Source: an uncultured Prochlorococcus sp.
Lineage (GTDB): Bacteria > Cyanobacteriota > Cyanobacteriia > PCC-6307 > Cyanobiaceae
NCBI GenBank assembly: GCA_902634515.1
Contig: CACPKH010000011.1
Coordinates: forward strand, 1 to 43,661
DNA length: 43,661 nt
Reading direction: 5' to 3'
In this document: positions 25,735 through 34,622 of the stretch, piece after piece
Layout of the letters: each line of letters begins with the position of its first letter
How positions within the stretch are numbered: the first letter of the stretch is position 1
Notes under the pieces: generated by a model
Told to the model about the DNA's origin: nothing
Database searches by the model: none
What the model saw: only the letters and a program-made list of their open reading frames with translations
Translations under genes and position numbers: made by a program

Positions 25735-26913
25735 TTATCTATTGGATAAAAATTTATTGAGACGGTTTAAACCATCGAAAATTGTATCTTTGGAAACTGC
25801 AGAAGAAAGTCTAATGCATTGGTTATCTCCGAAAGCTATACCTGGAACTATTGCAAGTCCAACTTTTTCTAAAGCCATTTTGCAGAAGTTTAATGAGTCA
25901 GTTATATCTTCAGGAAGTTTTGGGAATGCATAAAAAGCTCCTTCTTGTGGAGAAACTGAAATGCCTTTAATGTTGCTTAAGCCTTGTGTAAGTAGACGCC
26001 TCCTTTCATTATAACTATCCACCATTTCTTGAATAGCTTCTTTAGGACTTTGAATAGCTGCAAGAGCACCTCTTTGAGCAAAGCTACAAACATTGCTAGT
26101 GCTTTGACTCTGTAATGCAATTGCTTTATTAATTACCTCTATATTTCCTGATAAGTATCCAATACGCCATCCGGTCATAGCCCATGCTTTAGCAAAGCCA
26201 TTAACGATATATATTCTATTCAATAAATCAGGTGCAACCTCTCCAATGCTTATGTGATAGCTATTTTTAGAAATTAAGAATTCATAGATTTCGTCGCTCA
26301 TTACAGATACCTGTGGGTGGTGTCGCAAAATCTTTGCTATGGATTCAAGTTCATCCTTTTGCATGACTCGTCCTGTTGGATTGCAAGGAGAATTAAGTAT
26401 TAACAAACGAGTTTTATTATTTATCTTGCTCTCTAAGCTTTCAAGCTGAATTTTAAAACCATCATTTGGAGATGAGCTTATTGGTATAGGGATCGCTCCT
26501 GCTAGTCTTACCATTTCGGGATAACTAAGCCAATAAGGTGAGGGTATAAGGACTTCATCTCCTGGGTTAAGAATTACTTGGAAAAGATTAAATATCGCTT
26601 GCTTACCTCCATTGGTTATTAATACATTTTCTGATTTAGTTGGAACCTTATTAGTCCTTGTAACTTTATAAGCAATTGCTTCCCTTAATTCACTATCGCC
26701 TGAGGCTGGACCATAACGTGTTAAACCATCTTTCAAAGCCTTAATAGCAGCCTCAACAATAAATTCTGGAGTATTAAAGTCAGGCTCTCCAGCACTTAAA
26801 CTACAAATATCTTTTCCTTCTTTTTTAAGAGCCTTTGCTAAGGCACTAATTTCAAGTGTCAATGAAGGTTTTAATGCAGCAGCTCTTTGTGATATTGAAT
26901 TGAACTGAGTCAT
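25735..26913 (-). CDS. aspC: Class I/II PLP aminotransferase, aspartate aminotransferase type
   Basis: 392 residues, full length. The PLP Schiff-base lysine is K242 in IVNGFAKAWAMTGWRIGYLS; other landmarks are SAGEPDFNTP, PSPYWLSYPEMV, NSPCNPTGRV (substrate loop), SDEIYEFL and a C-terminal CIRLSSAVS with the carboxylate-binding arginine. This matches the AspC/Aat type I-gamma group that transfers amino groups between aspartate and 2-oxoglutarate; prephenate aminotransferase is possible in cyanobacteria. It is the leading gene of the leftward run with phnDCE, 8 bases from phnD. ATG start. Confidence 0.93.
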   Translation of the reverse strand: MTQFNSISQRAAALKPSLTLEISALAKALKKEGKDICSLSAGEPDFNTPEFIVEAAIKALKDGLTRYGPASGDSELREAIAYKVTRTNKVPTKSENVLITNGGKQAIFNLFQVILNPGDEVLIPSPYWLSYPEMVRLAGAIPIPISSSPNDGFKIQLESLESKINNKTRLLILNSPCNPTGRVMQKDELESIAKILRHHPQVSVMSDEIYEFLISKNSYHISIGEVAPDLLNRIYIVNGFAKAWAMTGWRIGYLSGNIEVINKAIALQSQSTSNVCSFAQRGALAAIQSPKEAIQEMVDSYNERRRLLTQGLSNIKGISVSPQEGAFYAFPKLPEDITDSLNFCKMALEKVGLAIVPGIAFGDNQCIRLSSAVSKDTIFDGLNRLNKFLSNR

Positions 26914-27009
26914 TTTTGTGTCATTTTCTCCCTAGAGATTTTTTGATTGATCGTATAATTGATGTATTTGTTATAAAAATAACTTTTAGAAAGTTATTAA
27001 TGTTTGGTA

Positions 27010-27426
27010 ATGGATCTCATAGGGACAAGTTTTTTAATAGCTTCAGCAAAGCCTAGAGAACTTTCCCAGTTCTATGCTTTGGTTTGCAATGGAAAGGTCA
27101 TTAAAGGTTTTAACTCTAACCATTATTTAATAATGTACAGCGAAAATTATAAAATACAAATTTATAAGCCCTCCACTGAAATTTTTAAGTCTGTTGAAGA
27201 ACCATTGGTATTTTCAATTTGTTTTCAAAAAGAGCCAAGCCTTGACCCTTCCTTCAAATTAAAAGAATGGTGTGATGAACTCATAGCATTAGGATCGCAA
27301 ACTTATAAAAAACCTAGGGCTGAATCCTTTGGAGCAGAGGCTTGGATGTCAGATCCAGAAGGAAATTACTTTTTGCTTTTTGTACCTTTATTGAGAGTCG
27401 ATGAGAAAAATATAAATAAGATATGA
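27010..27426 (+). CDS. VOC (glyoxalase/bleomycin-resistance-like) superfamily protein
   Basis: 138 residues from the ATG at 27010; an in-frame TTG two codons upstream is less likely. The fold is suggested by two short beta-alpha-beta modules: FLIASAKPRELSQFYALVCN at the N-terminus and WMSDPEGNYFLLFVP at the C-terminus, the latter a common VOC ending (DPxGN). Metal ligands are not clearly conserved. It is cytoplasmic. It overlaps the start of the UDG gene by 4 bases (ATGA), heading a coupled operon. Function unknown. Confidence 0.72.
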   Translation: MDLIGTSFLIASAKPRELSQFYALVCNGKVIKGFNSNHYLIMYSENYKIQIYKPSTEIFKSVEEPLVFSICFQKEPSLDPSFKLKEWCDELIALGSQTYKKPRAESFGAEAWMSDPEGNYFLLFVPLLRVDEKNINKI

Positions 27427-28037
27427 AAAGAAAATTATCTTCTGACAAACCTGTTTGTGTGGCTAATGGTATTGCAAGTTCTTCAACTCAAATTGTTGTT
27501 GGCAGAGGAAATGTTAAGTCTCGCTTAATGCTAGTAGGAGAGGCTCCAGGTGCTTCAGAAGAAAAGCTAGGGAAACCCTTTGTTGGTAAATCTGGTAAAT
27601 TGCTTGATAATTTATTGGAATCTATTGGATTTGACGTAGAAGAAGATGTCTATATTTGCAATGTTGTTAAATGTAGACCACCTAATAATAGAAAACCTAC
27701 TAAAGCGGAAATCAATAGGCATCTGCCTTGGTTAAATCAACAAATAAAAGCAGTAGACCCTTATGTAATAGTTACTATTGGAGCGACTGCCCTTGAAGTA
27801 ATTCTTGGAACAAAATATAAAATTAGTCAAATCAGAGGAACCTGGCAAAAACTAGATGCCATTGATGTCATGCCAATTTTTCATCCTGCATACTTATTAA
27901 GAAATCCCTCAAAAGCTTGTGGAAGTCCATTTGAACTAACAAGGTTAGATTTATCGAACGTTAAAAGAAAACTTGATAGACTTAAATTATCACTTGACAT
28001 CAATCTCTCAGCAGAGAAAAAGATTAGTCATCCATGA
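27423..28037 (+). CDS. udgA: Family 4 uracil-DNA glycosylase, with altered Fe-S ligands
   Basis: 204 residues. Motif 1 [20 protein letters not shown] (39-58) and motif 2 [10 protein letters not shown] (154-163) define family 4 UDG, which removes uracil from DNA. The usual four cysteines for the [4Fe-4S] cluster are only half present: C12 in [11 protein letters not shown] keeps the first, but the partner two residues on (the usual CxxC) is N15; C84 in NVVKCRPP is kept, but the expected second Cys of that pair is H100 (EINRHLPWL, where CRPxL is usual). The cluster may be lost, or His/Asn may be ligands. It overlaps both neighbours by 4 bases. Confidence 0.9.
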   Translation: MKRKLSSDKPVCVANGIASSSTQIVVGRGNVKSRLMLVGEAPGASEEKLGKPFVGKSGKLLDNLLESIGFDVEEDVYICNVVKCRPPNNRKPTKAEINRHLPWLNQQIKAVDPYVIVTIGATALEVILGTKYKISQIRGTWQKLDAIDVMPIFHPAYLLRNPSKACGSPFELTRLDLSNVKRKLDRLKLSLDINLSAEKKISHP

Positions 28038-29251
28038 CATTAGCTGAAGTCTCAAACGACAGTCTGCTATCTCGCCGATATAGCACTCAGATTCAACGTC
28101 GCAAGACTAGAACTGTGATGATTGGAGATGTTCCTATAGGCAGTGACCATCCAGTTACTGTTCAATCAATGATTAATGAGGATACTATCGATATCGACGC
28201 GTCTTCCGATGCTATTCGCAGATTGCACGAAATTGGCTGTGAGATAGTTCGATTAACAGTTCCTTCTCTTTCTCACGCAAAAGCTGTTGGAGAGATTAAA
28301 AAAAAGCTTGAAAAGCAATATCAGAAAGTTCCATTGGTTGCTGATGTTCATCACAATGGAATGAACATTGCTTTAGAGGTCGCAAATCATGTTGATAAGG
28401 TTCGTATAAACCCTGGGCTGTTCGTTTTTGAAAGACCTGATCCCAATAGAACAGAATTTTCAAAGGAAGAGATTCAGTCTATAAAAGATAAGATAATAAA
28501 AAACTTTGAACCTATTGTTAACACCTTAAAGAGACAGAATAAGGCATTGAGGATTGGCGTTAATCATGGATCTTTGGCTGAAAGAATGTTGTTCTCATAT
28601 GGAGATACTCCACTTGGAATGGTTGAATCTGCAATGGAATTCATACGCATTTGCGATTCTCTTGATTTTCACAACATTGTTGTTTCCATGAAAGCCTCCA
28701 GGCCACCAGTGATGCTTGCTGCTTATAGGATGATGGCAGACGTTATGGATAAAGAAGGTTTTAATTACCCTTTGCATTTAGGTGTTACTGAAGCGGGCGA
28801 TGGTGATTATGGTCGAATCAAAAGTACTGTTGGTATAGGAACACTCCTTTCAGAAGGGATAGGAGATACTATTCGAGTTTCGCTCACAGAGGCTCCTGAA
28901 AAAGAAATACCTGTTGCATATTCAATTCTGCAAACAGTTGGTTTAAGGAAAACAATGGTTGAATATATAAGCTGTCCTAGTTGTGGGAGAACATTATTTA
29001 ATTTAGAAGAAGTAGTTGCAAAAGTAAGAGAGGCCACACACCATCTAACTGGTCTAGATATTGCGGTAATGGGATGCATTGTTAATGGGCCTGGAGAAAT
29101 GGCAGATGCAGATTATGGTTATGTCGGTAAGGGCAAAGGCATTATCGCTCTTTATCGCGGAAGAGAAGAGATTAAGAAAGTCCCTGAAGAGGAAGGTGTA
29201 AATGAATTAGTAGAATTAATAAAACAAGATGGTAAATGGATTGATCCATAA
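28034..29251 (+). CDS. ispG: 4-Hydroxy-3-methylbut-2-enyl diphosphate synthase (GcpE)
   Basis: 405 residues, typical for the cyanobacterial, ferredoxin-type enzyme. It reduces methylerythritol cyclodiphosphate in the MEP isoprenoid pathway. The TIM-barrel part includes [20 protein letters not shown], and the C-terminal domain has the [4Fe-4S] cysteines in [14 protein letters not shown] and the third in [20 protein letters not shown], which is the diagnostic GcpE motif. The product feeds carotenoid, chlorophyll phytol and quinone synthesis. Its ATG overlaps the UDG stop by 4 bases, and ctpA follows after 21 bases. Confidence 0.97.
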   Translation: MTLAEVSNDSLLSRRYSTQIQRRKTRTVMIGDVPIGSDHPVTVQSMINEDTIDIDASSDAIRRLHEIGCEIVRLTVPSLSHAKAVGEIKKKLEKQYQKVPLVADVHHNGMNIALEVANHVDKVRINPGLFVFERPDPNRTEFSKEEIQSIKDKIIKNFEPIVNTLKRQNKALRIGVNHGSLAERMLFSYGDTPLGMVESAMEFIRICDSLDFHNIVVSMKASRPPVMLAAYRMMADVMDKEGFNYPLHLGVTEAGDGDYGRIKSTVGIGTLLSEGIGDTIRVSLTEAPEKEIPVAYSILQTVGLRKTMVEYISCPSCGRTLFNLEEVVAKVREATHHLTGLDIAVMGCIVNGPGEMADADYGYVGKGKGIIALYRGREEIKKVPEEEGVNELVELIKQDGKWIDP

Positions 29252-29272
29252 CTTGATGACTAACAATTCATA

Positions 29273-30613
29273 ATGATTAACTTTAAAACCATGAAAAAAA
29301 TATTAAGTAGGTCTTTTGTTAGCAGATTTGCTAATGCATCTACACTCGCTATATGTATTTTAACTCCAGCAATTGCGATTCCTAAAACAGCATCTTTAAT
29401 AATAAAGGATAGTCCTAAGGAAGTCATAGATCAAGTTTGGCAGATCATTTACCGAGACTATCTTGACTCAAATGGAAACTATAACTCTAAGGAATGGCTC
29501 TCTTTAAGAAGCGAAGTCCTTGGAAATAAATATTATGAATCATCAGATGCACATGATGCTATTAAAGGAATGTTGTTGAGATTAGATGACCCATACACTA
29601 GATTCTTAGACCCTAAAGATTTCAAGGAGATGCGTATTGATACCTCTGGAGAATTGACTGGAATAGGTATTCAACTTTCGCTTGATGAAAAGACTAAAAA
29701 TCTCATAGTAGTATCACCTATAGAAGATACACCAGCTTTCAAAGCAGGTATTCAGGCTAATGACATTATTATATCTATTGATAATAATTATACCGATGGC
29801 ATGAATATAGATGAAGCAGTTAAGTTGATTAGAGGTAAGAAAGGTTCGACTGTAAGACTTGGAATTCGTCGTGAAGATGAAATTTTAAATTTCTCATTAG
29901 TAAGGGATCTTATTGAGATTAGTTCTGTTGTTAGCAGAATCAATAACACAGAAAATGGATTAAAAGTTGGATATATACGCCTTAAGCAATTTAGTGCTAG
30001 CTCAGCAAAGGATATGAGAGATGCAATTTATAAACTTGAAGCAGAAGTCCCTTCTGGATATATTCTTGATTTAAGAGGAAATCCTGGGGGATTACTTGAG
30101 TCAAGTATAATTATCGCAAGACAATGGATTGATGATGGAATAATAGTAATAACAAAATCTCGAGATGGAATTAATGATATTAGAAAAGCAAATGGTACTG
30201 CATTGACTCAGAAACCTCTTGTTGTATTAGTGAATGAAGGGTCAGCAAGTGCTAGCGAAATATTAGCTGGTGCAATTCAAGAAAACAAAAGAGGAATTCT
30301 TGTTGGCAAGAAAACATTCGGCAAGGGGCTTGTTCAGTCTGTAAGGCCATTGGTTGATGGTTCAGGACTTACTGTTACCGTTGCAAAATATCTCACTCCT
30401 AACGGCACAGATATCAATAAGTTTGGAATCAAACCCAATTTTGAAGCAACTCTTGAGTTAAACAAAAGAAAGAGAATTACATTATATGATTTAGGTACAA
30501 ATAATGATAGCCAATATATTATTGCTGAGAAATTATTACTTAGGGATATTAATAAGCCATTGAATAATATAATATCCTTCACTAAAAACTATAATTTTAT
30601 CTACGAGCTATGA
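29273..30613 (+). CDS. ctpA: Carboxyl-terminal processing protease (CtpA type)
   Basis: 446 residues. An N-terminal signal sequence (ALAICILTPAIAIPKTA region, residues 23-40) directs export to the lumen or periplasm. A PDZ-containing middle (SGELTGIGIQLSLDEKTKN, GIQANDIIISID) is followed by the Ser/Lys protease core: S326 in NEGSASASEILAG and K351 in KKTFGKGLVQS, matching Ser372/Lys397 of the algal D1 processing protease. It trims the C-terminus of precursor D1 or related proteins in the photosystem II cycle. It is the last gene of the coupled VOC-UDG-ispG unit. The C-terminal 80 residues after the core are unusually Asn/Lys rich. Confidence 0.93.
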   Translation: MINFKTMKKILSRSFVSRFANASTLAICILTPAIAIPKTASLIIKDSPKEVIDQVWQIIYRDYLDSNGNYNSKEWLSLRSEVLGNKYYESSDAHDAIKGMLLRLDDPYTRFLDPKDFKEMRIDTSGELTGIGIQLSLDEKTKNLIVVSPIEDTPAFKAGIQANDIIISIDNNYTDGMNIDEAVKLIRGKKGSTVRLGIRREDEILNFSLVRDLIEISSVVSRINNTENGLKVGYIRLKQFSASSAKDMRDAIYKLEAEVPSGYILDLRGNPGGLLESSIIIARQWIDDGIIVITKSRDGINDIRKANGTALTQKPLVVLVNEGSASASEILAGAIQENKRGILVGKKTFGKGLVQSVRPLVDGSGLTVTVAKYLTPNGTDINKFGIKPNFEATLELNKRKRITLYDLGTNNDSQYIIAEKLLLRDINKPLNNIISFTKNYNFIYEL

Positions 30614-30684
30614 TTGATTTTACTGGCCCTATTTTTAATATTAAAACTACACTATCAATTAGAAGTTATATCTTGATCTAGTAT

Positions 30685-31632
30685 TTAGTTGCTCATTTCC
30701 AGCATCCTTTGTATTGGTTTCAGAGCCTTTTTCCTGATTTCTTCTTCCATTATTATCTTTGGACTCATATTATTTAAACAGTCAATTACTTTCTCTATTG
30801 TATTTAAACGCATGTAAGGACATTTGTTACAACTGCACCCGTCGATATTTGGAACTTCTAGGAATATTTTTTGGGGCATATCCTTTTTCATTTGGTATAT
30901 TATTCCGGGCTCAGTTAATACAATAAATTCAGTTGATTCATTTTCTTGGCTATAAGTTAATAATTTACTTGTAGACCCTATAAAATCTGCATGATCAAGA
31001 AGATTTTGTTGGCATTCAGGGTGAGCAAGAACTTTTGCATTTGGATATTTTATTTTTAGTTTAATTAAAGACTCTTCGCTAAAAGATTCATGAACAATGC
31101 ATGAGCCTTCCCATAATTTCATTTCTCTACCACTTTTACTTTCAACCCACTTACCCAGATTTTTATCTGGAGCAAATATTATTTTTTTATTTTTTGGGAT
31201 TTTATTTACAAGCTCCACTGCATTGCTACTTGTACAAATTAAATCGCTTTGGGCTTTTACAGCAGCAGTACAATTGATATAGCTAATAACAAAATGATCT
31301 GGATTTGAGTGAAGAAAACTTTTGAATTCATCTTCTGGACATTCATCTGCTAATGAGCATCCAGCCTCTATATCAGGAATTAACACAGTTTTTTCAGGAC
31401 TCAAAATTTTGGCTGTTTCAGCCATGAAATGTACGCCACAGAAAACGATGATGTCAGCATCAGTACTTGCAGCCTTTCTAGAAAGCTCAAGCGAGTCTCC
31501 AATAAAATGAGCTATATCTTGAATCTCATCTTCTTGATAGTAGTGAGCAAGAATTAAAGCGTTTTTGTCTTTACATAGTCTCTCAATCTGTTTTTTGAGC
31601 TCCTCTTTCCTCTTGAGCGTCGGAGTACTCAT
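30685..31632 (-). CDS. nadA: Quinolinate synthase
   Basis: 315 residues. NadA condenses iminoaspartate with dihydroxyacetone phosphate to quinolinate, the NAD precursor, using a [4Fe-4S] cluster. Expected cluster cysteines are visible as C92 (AGCSLADEC), C178 (WEGSCIVHE) and C291 in DGCSCNKCPYM. Other family stretches: LAHYYQEDEIQDIAHFIGDS, VVFCGVHFMAE-like IIVFCGVHFMAETAK, INCTAAVKAQSD, ICTSSNAV and FAPDKNLGKWV. ATG start. It is convergent with ctpA and divergent from the metallophosphoesterase. Confidence 0.96.
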   Translation of the reverse strand: MSTPTLKRKEELKKQIERLCKDKNALILAHYYQEDEIQDIAHFIGDSLELSRKAASTDADIIVFCGVHFMAETAKILSPEKTVLIPDIEAGCSLADECPEDEFKSFLHSNPDHFVISYINCTAAVKAQSDLICTSSNAVELVNKIPKNKKIIFAPDKNLGKWVESKSGREMKLWEGSCIVHESFSEESLIKLKIKYPNAKVLAHPECQQNLLDHADFIGSTSKLLTYSQENESTEFIVLTEPGIIYQMKKDMPQKIFLEVPNIDGCSCNKCPYMRLNTIEKVIDCLNNMSPKIIMEEEIRKKALKPIQRMLEMSN

Positions 31633-31723
31633 ATCCTTACTAGCAACCTTTGTAAACAGTTTTCTTTAAGCAATTTGAGGCAGTATATAGGGAGACTGGC
31701 ATATTATTCTGGCAAATATTAAT

Positions 31724-32566
31724 TTGGCTATTGCAGGCGACCTACATGGAGCTTGGACTGATAAAGATAACAGCCTTTTAAAGGAGCTTAATCCTGATGC
31801 AATTCTCTTTGTTGGAGATTTAGGGGAAGGAGATATTCGCGTAATTAAGTGCATTAATAAATTAACTATTCCTACTGCTGTCATTCTTGGAAATCATGAT
31901 AGAGGGAATGATTCTTATGGCGATCAATTAAGAAATTATTTGTCTTTGCTAGGAGATAAAGATTGCTCTTGGCGTTTACGGAAATGGACATTACCACCTT
32001 TATCTGTTGTTGGAGCAAGGCCTTGCAGTTCAGGAGGAGGATATTATCTTTCCTCTGAAGTGAAGGGATTATTTGGTCCAGTTACTCTAGAAGAATCTAT
32101 AAATCGAATCGTCTCAGCAGCAGGTCAAGCTTCTAAGAAATGGCCTCTTGTTTTATTGGCTCACTCAGGGCCTACAGGGTTGGGGTCAGATGCTTCAAGC
32201 CCATGTGGTAGAGACTGGAAACTGCCTGAGGTTGATTGGGGAGATAAGGATCTTGATATTGCTATCGATCGTATTCGAAAGCAAAGAAAGATTGATCTTG
32301 TTGTTTTTGGTCATATGCATCACAAGTTAAAGCGGGGCAAGGGTTTTAGGAAGACTTTTTATCAGGACCATTTTGGTACTGTTTTTTTAAATGCTGCAAT
32401 CGTTCCTAGAAAAATAGTTAATGAAACAGGCGATGTCCTACGTCACTTTTCATGGGTTAAATTTTCTAACGGACAACTTATTCAGGCCTCTCATCGATGG
32501 TTTCGCGCAGATGGCTCTATTGCTAATGAAGAAATTTTATTTGAAAACATCAAAAGCAATATATAA
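31724..32566 (+). CDS. Calcineurin-like metallophosphoesterase
   Basis: 280 residues from a TTG at 31724. No ATG or GTG lies in the open frame upstream; the preceding in-frame stop is at 31688, and the conserved AIAGDLHGAW follows directly, so the start is within a few codons. Metal-binding motifs: AGDLHGAW (D, H), ILFVGDLGEGD, VILGNHDRGND, LLAHSGPTGLGSD and VFGHMHHKL. This is the complete dinuclear-metal signature. It resembles the cyanobacterial/plastid group annotated as TIGR04168-type phosphoesterases, substrate unknown. It is convergent with the Psb32 gene (gap 7 bases). Confidence 0.87.
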   Translation: MAIAGDLHGAWTDKDNSLLKELNPDAILFVGDLGEGDIRVIKCINKLTIPTAVILGNHDRGNDSYGDQLRNYLSLLGDKDCSWRLRKWTLPPLSVVGARPCSSGGGYYLSSEVKGLFGPVTLEESINRIVSAAGQASKKWPLVLLAHSGPTGLGSDASSPCGRDWKLPEVDWGDKDLDIAIDRIRKQRKIDLVVFGHMHHKLKRGKGFRKTFYQDHFGTVFLNAAIVPRKIVNETGDVLRHFSWVKFSNGQLIQASHRWFRADGSIANEEILFENIKSNI

Positions 32567-32573
32567 AAGGAAT

Positions 32574-33377
32574 CTATTTTGGGGAATTTGCATCTATGTT
32601 TCTTTCTAGAGTATTTCTTGCAAAAATATTTGCAGCTATAGCTGAGGATAGAAATGCCACAACATTTCTCATTAGGGGAACAATCTCAGTTGTTCTAGTA
32701 ACAACTTGTGCGATGCCAATTACTCCAAAAGGAATTATCCAGATAGGTGAAACAAGCAATAACCATTTCCAGGCGATGAACTCACCGTTGCGTGGCGATG
32801 ATGCAATACCTGCTATTAACCCTCCCAGTATTGAAGCAGCAAGTGTCCAAAGTAATTGTTCTTTTGTAAGGCCTGGTACCTTTTGGCAACCTCCTCGATC
32901 TAGGCACTGCTCAATAGATTTAATTGAATCAACTATTGCCCTTTCTTCTCCAAAATCGTTAACGAAGAATTGATTCCCAAAACGGTTTTGGAGCTCTACC
33001 CAGAAGGTTCTTGGCATTAAGGCAAAATATGCATCACCCACATTGAAATTAATTAGATTTCCACCTCTTGGATCTGCTATTAATAAAAGTGTTCTTTCGT
33101 CAATATCCCAGAAATTTTTAATTGCTAAACCCGGTGTGTTCTCATATTGAGTAAGCACTCTTATCTTCCATCCAGAATCTTTTTCATACTCCGTGAGCTC
33201 TGCCTCTAATTTTAATCTTTGAGCATTAGTTAAAGATTTTGCAAGGTCTATTACTGGAGTTGGATGGCTTGGGAGAAGATCAGGGTTATCGTATGCATTT
33301 GCTGGACTACTAAAAACAAGTGAAATTATTAAACAAGTGATGCTTAAAAAGCTAATGACTAGTTTTTTGACTTTCAT
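32574..33377 (-). CDS. psb32: TPM-domain protein, Psb32 type
   Basis: 267 residues. A signal peptide (VISFLSITCLIISLVFSSPANA) precedes a TPM domain with SLTNAQRLKLEAELTEYEKD and the DPRGGNLINFNVGDAYFALM stretch; a transmembrane helix follows (TLAASILGGLIAGIA) and a second hydrophobic segment (LLLVSPIWIIPFGVIGIAQV). This matches Psb32 of Synechocystis and plant TLP18-like relatives, a lumen-facing thylakoid protein that protects and helps repair photosystem II. The mature N-terminus faces the lumen. ATG start, divergent from the MidA-type methyltransferase by 30 bases. Confidence 0.88.
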   Translation of the reverse strand: MKVKKLVISFLSITCLIISLVFSSPANAYDNPDLLPSHPTPVIDLAKSLTNAQRLKLEAELTEYEKDSGWKIRVLTQYENTPGLAIKNFWDIDERTLLLIADPRGGNLINFNVGDAYFALMPRTFWVELQNRFGNQFFVNDFGEERAIVDSIKSIEQCLDRGGCQKVPGLTKEQLLWTLAASILGGLIAGIASSPRNGEFIAWKWLLLVSPIWIIPFGVIGIAQVVTRTTEIVPLMRNVVAFLSSAIAANIFARNTLERNIDANSPK

Positions 33378-33407
33378 GTCCTTTTTTAATTAAAGGTATT
33401 CTCTCTA

Positions 33408-34622
33408 ATGGAGTCTAGTTCTGCGAAATGCCCAAAGTGGTTGGCCAAGTATTTGAAAGAGAGAGGCGGCTCAGCGTTATTCTCTCAGTTTATGGACTGG
33501 TCTTTGAATGACCCTGTTCATGGCGCATACTCTTCTGGAAATCTTAAGATTGGCATTGATGGAGATTTTGTAACCTCTCCTTCTTTAAGTAATGATTTTG
33601 CTGAATTACTAGCAGTTCAATTGACTGAATGGTTTAAAGATATAGACAATGATTATTCAGACTGTGAAACTATTTCTTTAGTAGAGATTGGTCCAGGTGA
33701 AGGAAATCTCTCTTTTGATCTATTAATTGCCATAGAAAGCATTTGTCCTCAAAAGATATTTAATAAATTTGAACTTGTTTTGGTTGAGATCAATGATGCA
33801 ATGAAGGAACGCCAGAAAAAGAAATTAATTTCTTTTTCTAATATAAAAATCAGATGGACTGATCTAGATGATTTGATAAAAAATCCAGTTTCTGGTGTTA
33901 TACTAGCTCACGAAATATTAGATGCATTACCTGTAGAGAGAGTGATTCTGAGGAATAAAGAACTATATCAAATAGGAGTAACATTAAGGGAAGCAGAAAC
34001 AAATTATTTTTTAGAATATAATGATATTCCTTTGACTAAGAAAGTTCGAGTTAAACTTGAAGAATATAAAGATAAATGTAATTTGATCATCCCACCTGAG
34101 GATGCTTTAGACGGGTGGAATTCGGAGTTACATATTAATCTAGAACCTTGGTTTAGCAAAGTATCATCATCTTTAAAGCTTGGCACTCTATTGATAATTG
34201 ACTATGCATTATCAGCTAATAAATATTATAATAAAATACGAAGGTCAGGCACAATAGTTTCATATAGAAAACAGAGTATGAGTAATGAAGTTATTAACCT
34301 ACCAGGATTATGTGATATAACAGCTCACTTATGCAATGAAATATTGATAATGGAGGCAGAGAAGAACAACTTAAGATTCATTGGTCAGACAAAGCAATCT
34401 CTAGCTTTGTTATCATTAGGTTTGGCAGGACGTATCTCTTCTTTAAGAGATACGTGCAACTCAGAGATTTCAACTGCTCTAAACAAAAGAGAATCTCTCC
34501 TAAGGCTAGTGGACCCAAATGGTTTAGGAGGGTTTCGATGGTTTTTATTCGAAGTTAGTCCTAAGGATCACGTCAGAAAGACAGTCTTTGATAAATCTTT
34601 TCTTGATGAACCTATTGATTAG
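33408..34622 (+). CDS. SAM-dependent methyltransferase, MidA/NDUFAF7 (DUF185) family
   Basis: 404 residues. The family signature VEIGPGEGNLSFDLL (SAM motif I), LVLVEINDAMKERQ, VILAHEILDALPVERV and LLIIDYAL define MidA/NDUFAF7. Mitochondrial NDUFAF7 methylates an arginine of a complex I subunit; in cyanobacteria the target may be the NDH-1 homologue, but this is inference. It starts 30 bases from the divergent Psb32 gene. Its last 11 bases overlap the convergent aroB gene. ATG start. Confidence 0.87.
   Translation: MESSSAKCPKWLAKYLKERGGSALFSQFMDWSLNDPVHGAYSSGNLKIGIDGDFVTSPSLSNDFAELLAVQLTEWFKDIDNDYSDCETISLVEIGPGEGNLSFDLLIAIESICPQKIFNKFELVLVEINDAMKERQKKKLISFSNIKIRWTDLDDLIKNPVSGVILAHEILDALPVERVILRNKELYQIGVTLREAETNYFLEYNDIPLTKKVRVKLEEYKDKCNLIIPPEDALDGWNSELHINLEPWFSKVSSSLKLGTLLIIDYALSANKYYNKIRRSGTIVSYRKQSMSNEVINLPGLCDITAHLCNEILIMEAEKNNLRFIGQTKQSLALLSLGLAGRISSLRDTCNSEISTALNKRESLLRLVDPNGLGGFRWFLFEVSPKDHVRKTVFDKSFLDEPID

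Noticed and set aside
30633-30646. Perfect palindrome TTTTAATATTAAAA between ctpA and nadA
   Set aside because: It is composed only of A and T in AT-rich DNA and lies in a convergent gap, so chance or a weak terminator is the simplest explanation.
32596-32973. 125-codon frame on the + strand inside the Psb32 gene
   Set aside because: It is antisense to a well-supported gene with signal peptide and TPM domain, and no family match is apparent.
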